A stretch of DNA of 22,731 bases from an uncultured Bacteroides sp. GTDB lineage: Bacteria > Bacteroidota > Bacteroidia > Bacteroidales > Bacteroidaceae. Of the stretch, positions 14,755-22,731 are shown piece after piece; position 1 is the stretch's first letter; every line of letters starts with the position of its first letter. The position numbers and the translations under genes are program-made. The notes beneath the pieces are model-generated. The model worked only from the letters and a program-made list of their open reading frames with translations. It ran no database searches and was not told where the DNA came from. The stretch lies in the NCBI GenBank assembly GCA_900551645.1, contig URWP01000018.1, positions 1 to 22,731 on the forward strand, read 5' to 3'.

Positions 14755-15816
14755 ATGAAAAAAATTACTTTCCGCAAAATCCGATGGACGTTGCTGGCCA
14801 TTTGTTTGTTGTACGTTTGGGGTTGCCGGTGGATTCCCGGTTGGGGTGAAGGTTATGCCACTTGTCTTTATCCGACATTTTCTGCTGGTCTGTCTGCCGT
14901 TGCCGGTCTTTTCCCTTTTTCGTTGGAAGAGATTTTGGTAGTAACGGTAGTCGTCTGGTTGTTGGGCTATCCTTTATATGCCCGCATATGTTATCGGGAG
15001 GAAGTCCGGACGATTATCCGTCGGGAAGTTGAAGTGTTGTTGGCGCTGTATTGTTGGTTCTATCTTGGTTGGGGCAATAACTATTATCGGCAGGATTTCT
15101 TCCGGCGTTCTCAGATGGAAAGGGTGGAATACGATGAACAGCGGTTCCGGGATTTTCTAACGATGTATGTTGATAGCCTCAATGCTTCCTATCTTCCTTC
15201 TGTCGATTTCTCTGCCGATTCTCTGGAATATGAAATGAAAGTATTGTATGCACAGGTTCCGTCTCGTTTCGGATTGAGTGTCCCCCGCGATTGGCAACAT
15301 CCTAAACGGGTACTGTTCAATTCACTTTATTCAGGAGTTGGGGTTTTGGGATATATGGGTCCTTTCTTTGCCGAGTCTCAGTTGAATGCCGAATTGTTGC
15401 CAATACAATATCCGTTTACTTACATCCACGAGTATGCCCATCTTTTGGGAGTAAGCAATGAAGCGGAAGCAAATTTTTGGGCCTATCAGATATGTGTCCG
15501 TTCCGTATCGCCTGCAGTTCGTTATTCCGGATATTTTGGACTGTTGCCTTACGTAGCAGTGAATGCCGCCTCTGTCTTGTCGGAATCCGATTACCGCGAT
15601 TTTCTGGATACTATCCGTCCCGAGGTTCTCGGACAGTGGAAGGAGAAAAGCAAGTATTGGGAAGAGCGGTACAGTCCGTTGGTAGGAGCTGTTCAGCGTA
15701 AAATGTATGACTGGTTCCTGAAGGGAAATAAAATTTCCGAAGGACATAAGAATTACGCGCAAGTTGTAGAAATGATTTTGGCTTTACCGGCAGACTGGTG
15801 GAAAGTGAAACGCTGA
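14755..15816 (+). CDS. DUF3810 family membrane-anchored predicted metallopeptidase
   Basis: This 353-residue protein matches DUF3810. It has three N-terminal membrane segments (about residues 10-26, 35-65 and 88-105) and a soluble C-terminal part. A zinc-peptidase motif HEYAH is at 225-229, followed by GVSNEAEANFWAY in which E236 and E238 could give the third metal ligand. The HExxHxxG...ExEAN pattern is, from memory, conserved in the family and suggests an active enzyme, but no substrate is known. The catalytic part should lie next to the membrane; which side is not certain. The frame is open from 14680, but the -7 box lies between 14680 and 14755, so the MKKITFRKIRW start is preferred. Confidence 0.85.
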   Translation: MKKITFRKIRWTLLAICLLYVWGCRWIPGWGEGYATCLYPTFSAGLSAVAGLFPFSLEEILVVTVVVWLLGYPLYARICYREEVRTIIRREVEVLLALYCWFYLGWGNNYYRQDFFRRSQMERVEYDEQRFRDFLTMYVDSLNASYLPSVDFSADSLEYEMKVLYAQVPSRFGLSVPRDWQHPKRVLFNSLYSGVGVLGYMGPFFAESQLNAELLPIQYPFTYIHEYAHLLGVSNEAEANFWAYQICVRSVSPAVRYSGYFGLLPYVAVNAASVLSESDYRDFLDTIRPEVLGQWKEKSKYWEERYSPLVGAVQRKMYDWFLKGNKISEGHKNYAQVVEMILALPADWWKVKR

Positions 15817-16087
15817 GAATCTAAAAATCATGACCAACGGATGGGAAAAATCTGTCCATTGGATTTTGAGACAATTTGTAAGTGCTCAAAGGTTTTGGGT
15901 TTATTGATAATTTTGGACTATAGGTTATTGAATGTGGTTTATATGTGACGTTTTGATTGATTTTAATATGTTTTGTTAGGCGGAATGATTTTCTGACTCT
16001 GTTTGTACTCTCCTTTGAACTAGAATTAAAGTGTTAATTTTTGTTGATTTCTTCTGATGTCTATCAGCGTATCCTTTACGGCATACC

Positions 16088-16170
16088 GAACGAACGTTTG
16101 TTCTCATTCAAACGAACGTTCATTTACAAGTATACGTGAGTTTGTTTTAGAGAAAACAAACGTTCGTTTT
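16088..16170. repeat. Array of TetR-operator-like palindromes with 22-bp phasing
   Basis: Three near-perfect palindromes around AACGTT are seen: gaacgaacgtttgttc (16088-16103, 7 of 8 pairs), aaacgaacgttcattt (16110-16125, 7 of 8) and aaaacaaacgttcgtttt (16153-16170, 8 of 9). Their centres are at 16095.5, 16117.5 and 16161.5, spaced 22 and 44 bp. At the missing place, 16139.5, there is a good right half-site gtttgttt (16140-16147) with a degenerate left half. A 22-bp period is about two helical turns, so bound dimers would sit on one face of the DNA. The palindrome type resembles operators of TetR-family repressors. Confidence 0.7.
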
Positions 16171-16390
16171 TCATGAGCTAATCAGTCGTGATTTTACACC
16201 TTATTATATATAGTCAGTATAGACTTGGTAATATGTTTTTGGAAAATCTATTTGAGAAGGGGAAAAATGAGCAGACTTGTGTGATATTTTCCTTGGTATT
16301 GTGTGTATTAGTCGTAGTGCTATTGAGGCAATAATCAGCAGGTTGGAAATGAAATTCGGGAAAAAGGCAGGACTCTTCGCAGAAAAAGTG

Positions 16391-16398
16391 TATCTTTA
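16391..16398 (+). promoter_or_regulatory. Possible -7 element of the acetyltransferase-parE cluster
   Basis: TATCTTTA differs from TAnnTTTG in the last base only and lies 28 bases before the ATG at 16427. No -33 box is seen. It is about 220 bases downstream of the palindrome array. Confidence 0.35.
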
Positions 16399-16426
16399 CC
16401 GCTTGAAATTTCATGTTTATAGAATA

Positions 16427-17557
16427 ATGGCCATTAGAATTAAAAAGGTTAGCAACAAAAAAGAACTGAAAACCTTTATCCGCTTCAATTACGAGTTATA
16501 TAAAGACAATGCTTATTCGGTACCCGATTTGTATGATGATATGCTGAATACTTTCAGCCCTCAGAAGAATGCTGCCTTCGAGTTCTGCGAAGCAGACTAT
16601 TTTCTGGCATACAAGGACGATAAAGTAGTAGGCCGTGTAGCCGCTATCATTAACAAGCGGGCCAACGAGACCTGGAACAAGAAGGAGGTCCGTTTCGGCT
16701 GGATTGATTTTATCGATGATTTGGAAGTGTCGAAGGCTTTGTTGGATACAGTGGAGAAATGGGGAAAAGAACGAGGCATGGAAGCTATGGTGGGTCCGTT
16801 GGGTTTTACTGATATGGATGCCGAAGGTATGCTGGTAGAAGGATTCGACCAGCTGGGGACTATGGCGACTATCTACAATTATCCGTATTATCCGGAACAC
16901 ATGCAGCGTCTTGGGTTGGAAAAAGAAGCCGATTGGGTGGAATTTAAACTGACAGTGCCTGATAAACTTCCCGAGAAGTTTGTCCGCATTTCTGAAATTA
17001 TTCTTCAGAAATATAAATTGAAAATCAAGGAACTGAACCGTAAGGAGTTGAAGGAAAAGAATTACGGTCAGCGTATTTTTGATTTGATTAATGAGGCTTA
17101 TGCTCCATTATATGGTTATTCGCAGATGACCCAACGTCAGATTAACCAATATATCAAGATGTATTTGCCGCTGATTGACCTTCGGATGGTTTCTTTGGTA
17201 GAAGACGAGGCCGGTGAGTTGGTAGCGGTTGGTATTTCTATGCCTTCTTTGTCGGAAGCTCTTCAGAAAGCAAAGGGTAAGATGCTTCCCTTCGGTTGGT
17301 ATCATTTGTTGAAAGCTTTGTTCATCAAGAAGCCTAAGGTACTGGATTTGCTGCTGGTGGGAGTGAAGCCGGAATATCAGAGTAAGGGAGTGAATGCTTT
17401 GCTGTTCTATGATTTGGTGCCGGTTTATCAACAGATGGGATTTGAATATGGAGAAAGTAACCCGGAACTGGAATTGAACAAGAAGGTACAGGCCCAGTGG
17501 TCTGCTTTCGAATCTGTTCAGCACAAACGTCGCCGTGCATTCAAGAAGATATTTTAA
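16427..17557 (+). CDS. GNAT-type acetyltransferase-like protein
   Basis: This 376-residue protein has a GNAT-like C-terminal fold. The strand LLLVGVKPEYQ is followed by QSKGVNALL near 317-325, matching the Q/RxxGxG/A acetyl-CoA pyrophosphate loop. It ends in a basic tail (HKRRRAFKKI). The N-terminal half (FIRFNYELYKDN, FEFCEADYFLAYKDDKVVGRVAAI) looks like a second, degenerate GNAT unit, so two GNAT-like folds in tandem are possible. Substrate is unknown. The frame is open from 16277, but the family-like sequence begins with MAIRIKKVSNKKELKTF, so 16427 is chosen. It leads a cluster with parE, 36 bases downstream. The acetyl-CoA link to coaD in the same cluster is suggestive only. Confidence 0.75.
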   Translation: MAIRIKKVSNKKELKTFIRFNYELYKDNAYSVPDLYDDMLNTFSPQKNAAFEFCEADYFLAYKDDKVVGRVAAIINKRANETWNKKEVRFGWIDFIDDLEVSKALLDTVEKWGKERGMEAMVGPLGFTDMDAEGMLVEGFDQLGTMATIYNYPYYPEHMQRLGLEKEADWVEFKLTVPDKLPEKFVRISEIILQKYKLKIKELNRKELKEKNYGQRIFDLINEAYAPLYGYSQMTQRQINQYIKMYLPLIDLRMVSLVEDEAGELVAVGISMPSLSEALQKAKGKMLPFGWYHLLKALFIKKPKVLDLLLVGVKPEYQSKGVNALLFYDLVPVYQQMGFEYGESNPELELNKKVQAQWSAFESVQHKRRRAFKKIF

Positions 17558-17593
17558 AGACGGATTAAATCCGGTTTAAAAAGCATATAAATC

Positions 17594-19531
17594 ATGATGG
17601 AAGAAATAAATTCACAGCCACAGAATCCGGTCTCGTATACCGAAGAGAACATCCGTCATTTGAGCGACATGGAACATGTTCGTACCCGTCCAGGTATGTA
17701 TATCGGTCGGTTGGGCGACGGTTCACAGGCAGAGGATGGAATCTATGTCTTGCTGAAAGAAGTCATCGACAACAGCATTGACGAATTCAAGATGGGAGCC
17801 GGAAAGCGGATTGACATCCAGATGGAGGACAATCTGCGGGTTTCCGTACGCGATTATGGCCGGGGCATTCCGTTGGGAAGTCTGGTAGATGCTGTGTCTA
17901 TGTTGAATACGGGAGGTAAGTACGATACCAAGGCTTTCAAGAAGAGTGTCGGGCTGAACGGTGTCGGTGCAAAGGCTGTGAATGCACTGAGTAGCCGTTT
18001 TATTGCCCGTAGTGTACGTGACGGGCAGATGCGTGAGGCTGTCTTTCAGAAAGGTGATTTGGTAAGCGATACCACACAAGCTACGACGGAAGAGAACGGT
18101 ACCTATGTCTTCTTCGAACCGGATGCTACCTTGTTCCTGAATTACCATTTCCGTCCCGAATTCATCGAGACCATGTTGCGTAACTATACGTATCTGAATA
18201 CCGGACTGGCTATTTACTATAACGGTCACCGGATTATCAGTCGCAACGGTCTGGAGGATTTGCTGAATGATAATATGACAGCTCCAGGGCTGTATCCGAT
18301 TGTACATCTTACTGGGGAGGATATTGAGATTGCTTTTACCCACAGTTCACAATACGGAGAAGAATACTATTCGTTTGTAAACGGTCAGCACACTACACAA
18401 GGAGGCACGCATCAGAGTGCCTTCAAGGAACACATAGCCCGTACCATTAAGGAGTTTTACGGCAAGAACCTGGAGTTTCAGGACATTCGTAACGGACTGG
18501 TGGCTGCCATTGCCATCAATGTGATTGAGCCTACTTTCGAAAGTCAGACTAAGATTAAGCTGGGTTCGCTGACTATGGCTCCGGAAAAAGATTCTGATGG
18601 GAATCCATACCCCTTATCGGGCGTAAGTGTCAATAAATTTGTCGGCGATTTTGTTAAGGAGAATGTAGACAATTATTTGCATAAGCATGCCGATATTGCC
18701 GAAGTCCTGCTTCAGAAAATTCAGGAATCCGAGAAAGAGCGGAAAGCCATTGCCGGTGTAACCAAGATTGCCCGTGAACGTGCCAAGAAAGCCAATCTGC
18801 ACAATCGGAAGTTGCGTGACTGTCGGATACACCTGAACGATGTGAAAGGTGGAAAGAAAGAAGACGATGAGAATGACCCACGGCTGGAAAGTTCCATTTT
18901 CATTACTGAGGGAGACTCGGCCAGCGGTTCCATCACCAAGAGCCGTGATGTCAATACGCAGGCAGTTTTCAGTCTGCGTGGTAAGCCGTTGAATTCGTTC
19001 GGCTTGACGAAGAAGGTTGTGTACGAAAACGAGGAATTCAACTTGCTTCAGGCAGCCTTGAATATCGAAGACGGACTGGACGGGCTCAGATATAATAAGG
19101 TGATTGTGGCAACGGATGCCGATGTGGACGGTATGCACATCCGTCTGCTGATGATTACGTTCTTCCTGCAGTTCTTTCCGGATTTGATAAAGAAAGGTCA
19201 TGTCTATATTCTGCAGACTCCGCTGTTCCGTGTGCGTAACCGGAAGAAGGGGGTATACGAAACTATCTATTGCTATTCGGAAGAAGAACGGGTAGCAGCC
19301 ATCGAGAAACTGTCTCCGAATCCGGAGATTACCCGCTTTAAAGGATTAGGAGAGATTTCTCCTGATGAATTCCGTCATTTTATCGGTAAGGACATGCGTC
19401 TGGAACAGGTAACACTGCGTAAGACGGATGCTGTGAAAGAGTTGCTGGAATTCTACATGGGAAAGAATACCATGGAACGTCAGAATTTCATTATCGATAA
19501 TCTGGTGGTAGAAGAAGATATTGTAGATTGA
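17594..19531 (+). CDS. parE: DNA topoisomerase IV subunit B
   Basis: This 645-residue type IIA topoisomerase ATPase subunit powers DNA strand passage; as topoisomerase IV it unlinks daughter chromosomes. The GHKL ATPase motifs are EVIDNSIDE (near 55-63), DYGRGIPLG (near 91-99) and the [14 protein letters not shown] lid (near 119-132). A transducer domain follows, then a TOPRIM domain with [10 protein letters not shown] (about 436) and [10 protein letters not shown] (about 508), and a short tail with RFKGLGE. The GyrB and ParE families are similar in length here, so the ParE call rests on the short C-terminal part without an insert and on the coaD neighbourhood known from Bacteroides. The partner gene parC is not in the window. 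Confidence 0.88.
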   Translation: MMEEINSQPQNPVSYTEENIRHLSDMEHVRTRPGMYIGRLGDGSQAEDGIYVLLKEVIDNSIDEFKMGAGKRIDIQMEDNLRVSVRDYGRGIPLGSLVDAVSMLNTGGKYDTKAFKKSVGLNGVGAKAVNALSSRFIARSVRDGQMREAVFQKGDLVSDTTQATTEENGTYVFFEPDATLFLNYHFRPEFIETMLRNYTYLNTGLAIYYNGHRIISRNGLEDLLNDNMTAPGLYPIVHLTGEDIEIAFTHSSQYGEEYYSFVNGQHTTQGGTHQSAFKEHIARTIKEFYGKNLEFQDIRNGLVAAIAINVIEPTFESQTKIKLGSLTMAPEKDSDGNPYPLSGVSVNKFVGDFVKENVDNYLHKHADIAEVLLQKIQESEKERKAIAGVTKIARERAKKANLHNRKLRDCRIHLNDVKGGKKEDDENDPRLESSIFITEGDSASGSITKSRDVNTQAVFSLRGKPLNSFGLTKKVVYENEEFNLLQAALNIEDGLDGLRYNKVIVATDADVDGMHIRLLMITFFLQFFPDLIKKGHVYILQTPLFRVRNRKKGVYETIYCYSEEERVAAIEKLSPNPEITRFKGLGEISPDEFRHFIGKDMRLEQVTLRKTDAVKELLEFYMGKNTMERQNFIIDNLVVEEDIVD

Positions 19532-19540
19532 TTAAGAAAT

Positions 19541-19993
19541 ATGAAGAAAGCGATATTTCCCGGCACGTTCGACCCTTTTACTATCGGACACTTTTCTGTG
19601 GTGAAACGTGCCTTGACATTCATGGATGAAATAATTATCGGAATCGGTGTGAATGAAAGTAAGCGTACCTGGTTTCCTACTGAGCGAAGGGTGGAGATGA
19701 TACGTTCTCTGTATGCCGATGAACCGCGTATCAGTGTGGAAGCTTATTCCGGACTGACTGTCGATTTTGCCCGTGAGCGGGGAGCCGGTTTCATTATCCG
19801 AGGCATCCGTACGGTGCACGATTTTGAGTATGAAGAAACCATTGCCGACATTAACCGGAAATTGGCAGGAGTCGAAACCATTCTGTTGTTTACCGAGCCG
19901 GAGCTGACTTCTATCAGTTCTACCATTGTGCGTGAATTGTTGCAGTATGGCAAGGATGTATCTGCCTTCCTGCCTGAAGGTATGAAGATTTGA
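19541..19993 (+). CDS. coaD: Phosphopantetheine adenylyltransferase
   Basis: This 150-residue nucleotidyltransferase transfers AMP from ATP to 4'-phosphopantetheine, the penultimate and often rate-controlling step of coenzyme A synthesis. The N-terminus [12 protein letters not shown] carries the T/HxGH motif with Thr14 and His17, and ISSTIVR (125-131) is the second ATP-binding signature. The [12 protein letters not shown] segment near 88 binds the pantetheine substrate. Length is slightly below the usual 155-165 residues, but both motifs are complete. It begins nine bases after the parE stop and is followed after 28 bases by the protease gene, so all are probably co-transcribed. Confidence 0.95.
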   Translation: MKKAIFPGTFDPFTIGHFSVVKRALTFMDEIIIGIGVNESKRTWFPTERRVEMIRSLYADEPRISVEAYSGLTVDFARERGAGFIIRGIRTVHDFEYEETIADINRKLAGVETILLFTEPELTSISSTIVRELLQYGKDVSAFLPEGMKI

Positions 19994-20021
19994 GTATAGT
20001 TCGTTTAAAATCAGACTGAAT

Positions 20022-21611
20022 ATGCAGAAAAAAATACTGATGCTGATAGGAGGACTTGCATTTTGGGCAGGTACCTTGTGGGCACAGAATAAATTATTGA
20101 ATTCGCCGGCCCGGAAACTTCAGTTGGCCGAGTTTGCTATCTCTAATCTGTATGTAGATAAGGTAGACGAAGGGAAAATCGTAGAGACTGCCATTATCAG
20201 TATGTTGGAAAAACTTGATCCGCATTCTACTTATTCCGATCCGGAAGAGGTGAAAAAACTGAATGAACCGTTGTTAGGAAATTTTGAGGGAATCGGTATC
20301 CAGTTCAACATGGCTACAGATACACTGTTTGTTATTCAGCCAGTTTCAGGTGGACCTTCTGAAAAGGTAGGTATTCTGGCAGGAGACCGTATCATCGAAG
20401 TGAATGATACAGTTATTTCCGGTGTCAAGATGTCTACTGATGATGTGATGCGTCGCTTGAGGGGACCGAAAGGCTCTAAAGTAAATGTCAAGATACAACG
20501 TCAGGGAACTACAGGATTGCTTCCGTTTACGATTACACGTGACAAAATTCCGGTATATAGTCTTGATGCTGCTTACATGGTCAATTCTTCGGTAGGTTAT
20601 ATCCGGATCAACCGGTTTGCGGCAACTACCGGTGATGAATTTATGGAGGCATTGAAAAAGCTTCAGAAGAAAGGAATGAAGGACTTGATACTCGATTTGC
20701 AGGGAAACGGTGGAGGCTACCTGAATGCAGCTATCGACTTGTGTGACCAGTTGTTGGGACGTAAGGAATTGATTGTGTATACTGAAGGTCGCCGGAATCC
20801 GCGTTCGGAATTTGAAGCTAAGGGAGACGGAGTTTTCCAGCAAGGACGGTTAGTGGTGTTGGTTGACGAATATTCTGCCTCTGCCAGCGAGATTGTGACA
20901 GGAGCAGTCCAAGATTGGGACCGTGGCATCGTAGTAGGTCGTCGTACTTTTGGTAAAGGACTGGTACAGCGTCCGATTGACTTGCCGGATGGTTCGATGA
21001 TTCGGCTGACTGTAGCCCGTTATTATACGCCTTCCGGACGTTGTATCCAGAAGCCATACGAAAGTATCGAACAGTATAACAAGGACTTGATTGACCGCTA
21101 TAACCGAGGCGAAATGGTCAGTGCTGACAGTATTCACTTTCCGGATTCATTGAAGTTCAAGACCAAAAAACTGGGGCGGACCGTATATGGTGGAGGAGGT
21201 ATTATGCCCGACTACTTTGTACCTATCGATACGACTTACTACACGGATTATTATCTGGCCTTGCGTGACAAGGGAGCGATTGTAAACTACAACATCAAGT
21301 TGATTGACCGTTATCGGAACGAATGGTTGAAAGAATACAAGAATTTCGATAACTTCAACCGGAAATTTGAAATTACGGAACCAATGCTTCAAGAGTTGAT
21401 AGACTTGGGCAAGAGCATGAAAATCGAGTTCAAGGAAGAGGAGTATCAGACCGCTCTTCCGTTGTTGAAAACCCAGATGAAAGCGTTGATTGCCCGTGAC
21501 CTGTGGGATATGAGCGAGTATTATCAGGTCATTAATACATTAAGTGACAGTATGAAGAAAGCTGTTGAACTGCTTTCGGAACCTGGTCTGAATTTTCCAC
21601 GGAGAAATTGA
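20022..21611 (+). CDS. S41 family C-terminal processing peptidase, secreted
   Basis: This 529-residue protein belongs to the CtpA/Tsp group of serine proteases, which trim or degrade exported proteins from their C-terminus. A signal peptide covers about the first 21 residues (MQKKILMLIGGLAFWAGTLWA), placing the enzyme in the periplasm. A PDZ domain lies near 95-185 (GIGIQFN, AGDRIIEVND, RGPKGSKV). The S41 core follows with catalytic Ser289 in SASASEI and general-base Lys312 in TFGKGLVQ, the usual spacing for the family. The last 160 residues form a helical extension of unknown role. Substrates are unknown. It is the last gene before a terminator. Confidence 0.93.
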   Translation: MQKKILMLIGGLAFWAGTLWAQNKLLNSPARKLQLAEFAISNLYVDKVDEGKIVETAIISMLEKLDPHSTYSDPEEVKKLNEPLLGNFEGIGIQFNMATDTLFVIQPVSGGPSEKVGILAGDRIIEVNDTVISGVKMSTDDVMRRLRGPKGSKVNVKIQRQGTTGLLPFTITRDKIPVYSLDAAYMVNSSVGYIRINRFAATTGDEFMEALKKLQKKGMKDLILDLQGNGGGYLNAAIDLCDQLLGRKELIVYTEGRRNPRSEFEAKGDGVFQQGRLVVLVDEYSASASEIVTGAVQDWDRGIVVGRRTFGKGLVQRPIDLPDGSMIRLTVARYYTPSGRCIQKPYESIEQYNKDLIDRYNRGEMVSADSIHFPDSLKFKTKKLGRTVYGGGGIMPDYFVPIDTTYYTDYYLALRDKGAIVNYNIKLIDRYRNEWLKEYKNFDNFNRKFEITEPMLQELIDLGKSMKIEFKEEEYQTALPLLKTQMKALIARDLWDMSEYYQVINTLSDSMKKAVELLSEPGLNFPRRN

Positions 21612-21635
21612 CGGGTTACTTCCGATTTATGATAG

Positions 21636-21682
21636 GCCGCCTTCCTGAAATGAAAAGATTCCAGGAGGGCGGCTTCTGTATC
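21636..21682 (+). terminator. Terminator of the acetyltransferase-parE-coaD-S41 cluster
   Basis: Arms gccgccttcctg (21636-21647) and caggagggcggc (21662-21673) pair over 12 bp with one wobble around a 14-nt loop. The stem is GC-rich, but the following T-run (ttctgtatct) is weak. It starts 25 bases after the protease stop codon. Confidence 0.75.
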
Positions 21683-21762
21683 TAATTGACTGAAATAACG
21701 GGATAAACGTATGAAAAAATACGTATTTCTGCCTTGTTAATACAGAATTATTTCCTTAATTA

Positions 21763-21794
21763 CTTGTGATTTCTGAGGAAAACTTCTAATTTTG
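21763..21794 (+). promoter_or_regulatory. Bacteroides-type promoter of the fumarate reductase operon
   Basis: CTTG (21763-21766), one base off the TTTG -33 box, is followed after 20 bases by TAATTTTG (21787-21794), a full TAnnTTTG match. Transcription should start near 21800, leaving a leader of about 65 nt before frdC. Confidence 0.6.
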
Positions 21795-21864
21795 TTTCCG
21801 TAAATACGTGTGAACCGACGAATTTTTTAGTTTAAACAATTAAATAATTTAAAATCAATCATTT

Positions 21865-22554
21865 ATGTGGTTAAGTAATTCATCTATTGGAAGGAAAGTG
21901 GTGATGAGTGTAACAGGTATCGCCCTTGTCCTGTTTCTGACATTTCACATGGCGATGAACCTTGTTGCGCTTTTCTCTGCAGAAGGTTACAACATGGTTT
22001 GTGAATTCCTGGGTGCTAACTGGTACGCACTGGTTGCTACAGTGGGTTTGGCTGCCTTGTTTGTTATTCACATCATTTACGCTTTCTGGTTGACAATTCA
22101 GAACCGTGCCGCTCGTGGTAACGAACGTTATGCTGTCAACACACGTCCTAAAAATGTAGAATGGGCTTCACAGAACATGTTGGCTCTGGGAGTAATCGTT
22201 ATCTTGGGTCTGGCCCTGCACTTCTACAACTTCTGGTACAAAATGCAGTTCGCTGAAATCATCGGCAATCCGATGATGGGAGGTCTTCACGCTGCTGATG
22301 GTTACGGTTATATCATGCAGACTTTTGCAAGTCCGGTATTCTTTGTACTGTATCTGGTATGGTTGGCTGCTTTGTGGTTCCACCTGACTCACGGTTTCTG
22401 GAGCTCTATGCAGACTTTGGGTTGGAACAACACTATTTGGATCAACCGTTGGAAATGCATTTCTAACATCTACGCTACTATTATCGTATTGGGCTTTGCT
22501 CTGGTAGCTGTAGTTTTCTTCTGCAAGAATTTGATGGGATGCGGTGCTTGCTAA
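21865..22554 (+). CDS. frdC: Fumarate reductase / succinate dehydrogenase cytochrome b subunit
   Basis: This 229-residue membrane protein anchors the fumarate reductase complex and passes electrons between menaquinol and the flavoprotein and iron-sulfur subunits. It has five membrane segments, and conserved histidines within them (LTFHMAMNL near 27, VIHIIYAFW near 68, LALHFYNFW near 112, LWFHLTHGFWSSMQ near 172-177) can supply two haem ligands. The Wolinella-type single-subunit diheme layout fits. In Bacteroides this enzyme makes succinate as the end step of anaerobic respiration. It is the first gene of an operon, with frdA 32 bases downstream. The upstream promoter and long leader fit high expression. 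Confidence 0.93.
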   Translation: MWLSNSSIGRKVVMSVTGIALVLFLTFHMAMNLVALFSAEGYNMVCEFLGANWYALVATVGLAALFVIHIIYAFWLTIQNRAARGNERYAVNTRPKNVEWASQNMLALGVIVILGLALHFYNFWYKMQFAEIIGNPMMGGLHAADGYGYIMQTFASPVFFVLYLVWLAALWFHLTHGFWSSMQTLGWNNTIWINRWKCISNIYATIIVLGFALVAVVFFCKNLMGCGAC

Positions 22555-22586
22555 TTAACGTGTAACTGATTAAAATTGAAAACATT

Positions 22587-22731
22587 ATGACTAAGATAAT
22601 CGATTCTAAGATTCCTGAAGGCCCGATAGCTGAGAAATGGACCAACTATAAAGCTCACCAGAAATTGGTTAACCCGGCTAACAAACGCCGTCTGGACATC
22701 ATCGTTGTAGGTACAGGATTGGCAGGTGCTT
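22587..22731 (+). CDS. frdA: Fumarate reductase flavoprotein subunit, N-terminus only
   Basis: The first 48 codons are in the window; the gene runs off the right edge. They read [18 protein letters not shown] and so on, then a basic KRR and the strand [13 protein letters not shown], the GxGxxG motif of an FAD-binding Rossmann fold. The position directly after the cytochrome b gene, and the absence of a twin-arginine signal, fit the soluble catalytic FAD subunit that reduces fumarate to succinate. FrdB would be expected next, outside the window. Confidence 0.9.
   Translation, partial: MTKIIDSKIPEGPIAEKWTNYKAHQKLVNPANKRRLDIIVVGTGLAGA

Larger units (their letters stand above)
15817..16426. other. 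610-bp gene-free interval with palindrome array
   Basis: No convincing gene is present between the DUF3810 gene and the acetyltransferase gene. It is AT-rich and holds a weak imperfect hairpin after the DUF3810 stop (15834-15862) and the phased palindromes at 16088-16170. A TAATTTTG at 15908-15915 resembles a -7 box, which leaves room for a small RNA that cannot be confirmed here. Confidence 0.6.

Noticed and set aside
16088..16170. The repeats as a CRISPR array or integron-type site
   Set aside because: The units are 16-18 bp imperfect palindromes with 6-bp spacers, no unique spacers of about 30 bp and no cas genes.
16214..16414. A 66-codon minus-strand frame upstream of the acetyltransferase gene
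   Set aside because: It has no recognisable motif, promoter or terminator, and overlaps the opposite-strand promoter region of the acetyltransferase gene.

Overview
The window looks like chromosomal core DNA of a member of the Bacteroidales, most likely Bacteroides or Phocaeicola. Three things point there: DUF3836 and DUF3810 proteins; promoters of the Bacteroides type (TAnnTTTG at -7, sometimes with TTTG about 19-20 bases upstream) instead of E. coli-type boxes; and the gene order mnmG-apt-uvrC-dtd-mazG-deoC and fumarate reductase cytochrome b followed by flavoprotein. The species assignment is inference. No insertion sequence, prophage, CRISPR array, rRNA or tRNA was seen, so this is essentially a housekeeping region.

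Layout. 1-5160 is on the minus strand: the first codons of a ketopantoate-reductase-like gene, the ATPase ychF, a small secreted DUF3836 protein and DNA polymerase I (polA). 5254-6228 is a lone plus-strand polyprenyl diphosphate synthase with its own terminator. 6372-14651 is a long minus-strand block: a SpmA-SpmB fusion, ybeY, mnmG, apt, uvrC, dtd, a MazG-type pyrophosphohydrolase and deoC, listed in order of transcription. From 14755 everything is on the plus strand: a membrane DUF3810 predicted metallopeptidase, then a compact cluster of a GNAT-type acetyltransferase, topoisomerase IV subunit B (parE), coaD and an S41 processing protease ending in a terminator, then the start of the fumarate reductase operon (frdC, frdA cut by the window edge).

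Functionally the genes cover DNA replication, repair and topology (polA, uvrC, parE), translation quality and tRNA or rRNA maturation (ychF, dtd, ybeY, mnmG), nucleotide salvage (apt, deoC, mazG-like), cofactor and isoprenoid synthesis (coaD, polyprenyl synthase) and anaerobic respiration (frdCA).

The noncoding DNA holds the more interesting signals. A perfect 16-bp palindrome matching the ParB-binding parS consensus lies between mnmG and apt. A set of TetR-operator-like palindromes lies in a 610-bp gap at 16088-16170, with centres exactly 22, 22 and 22 bp apart (one is a half-site). There are four inverted repeats with 9-14 bp arms around 33-51 nt loops and unrelated arm sequences, and a perfect 16-bp hairpin next to an ordinary terminator near 1.7 kb. 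No clearly new multi-gene system was recognised.
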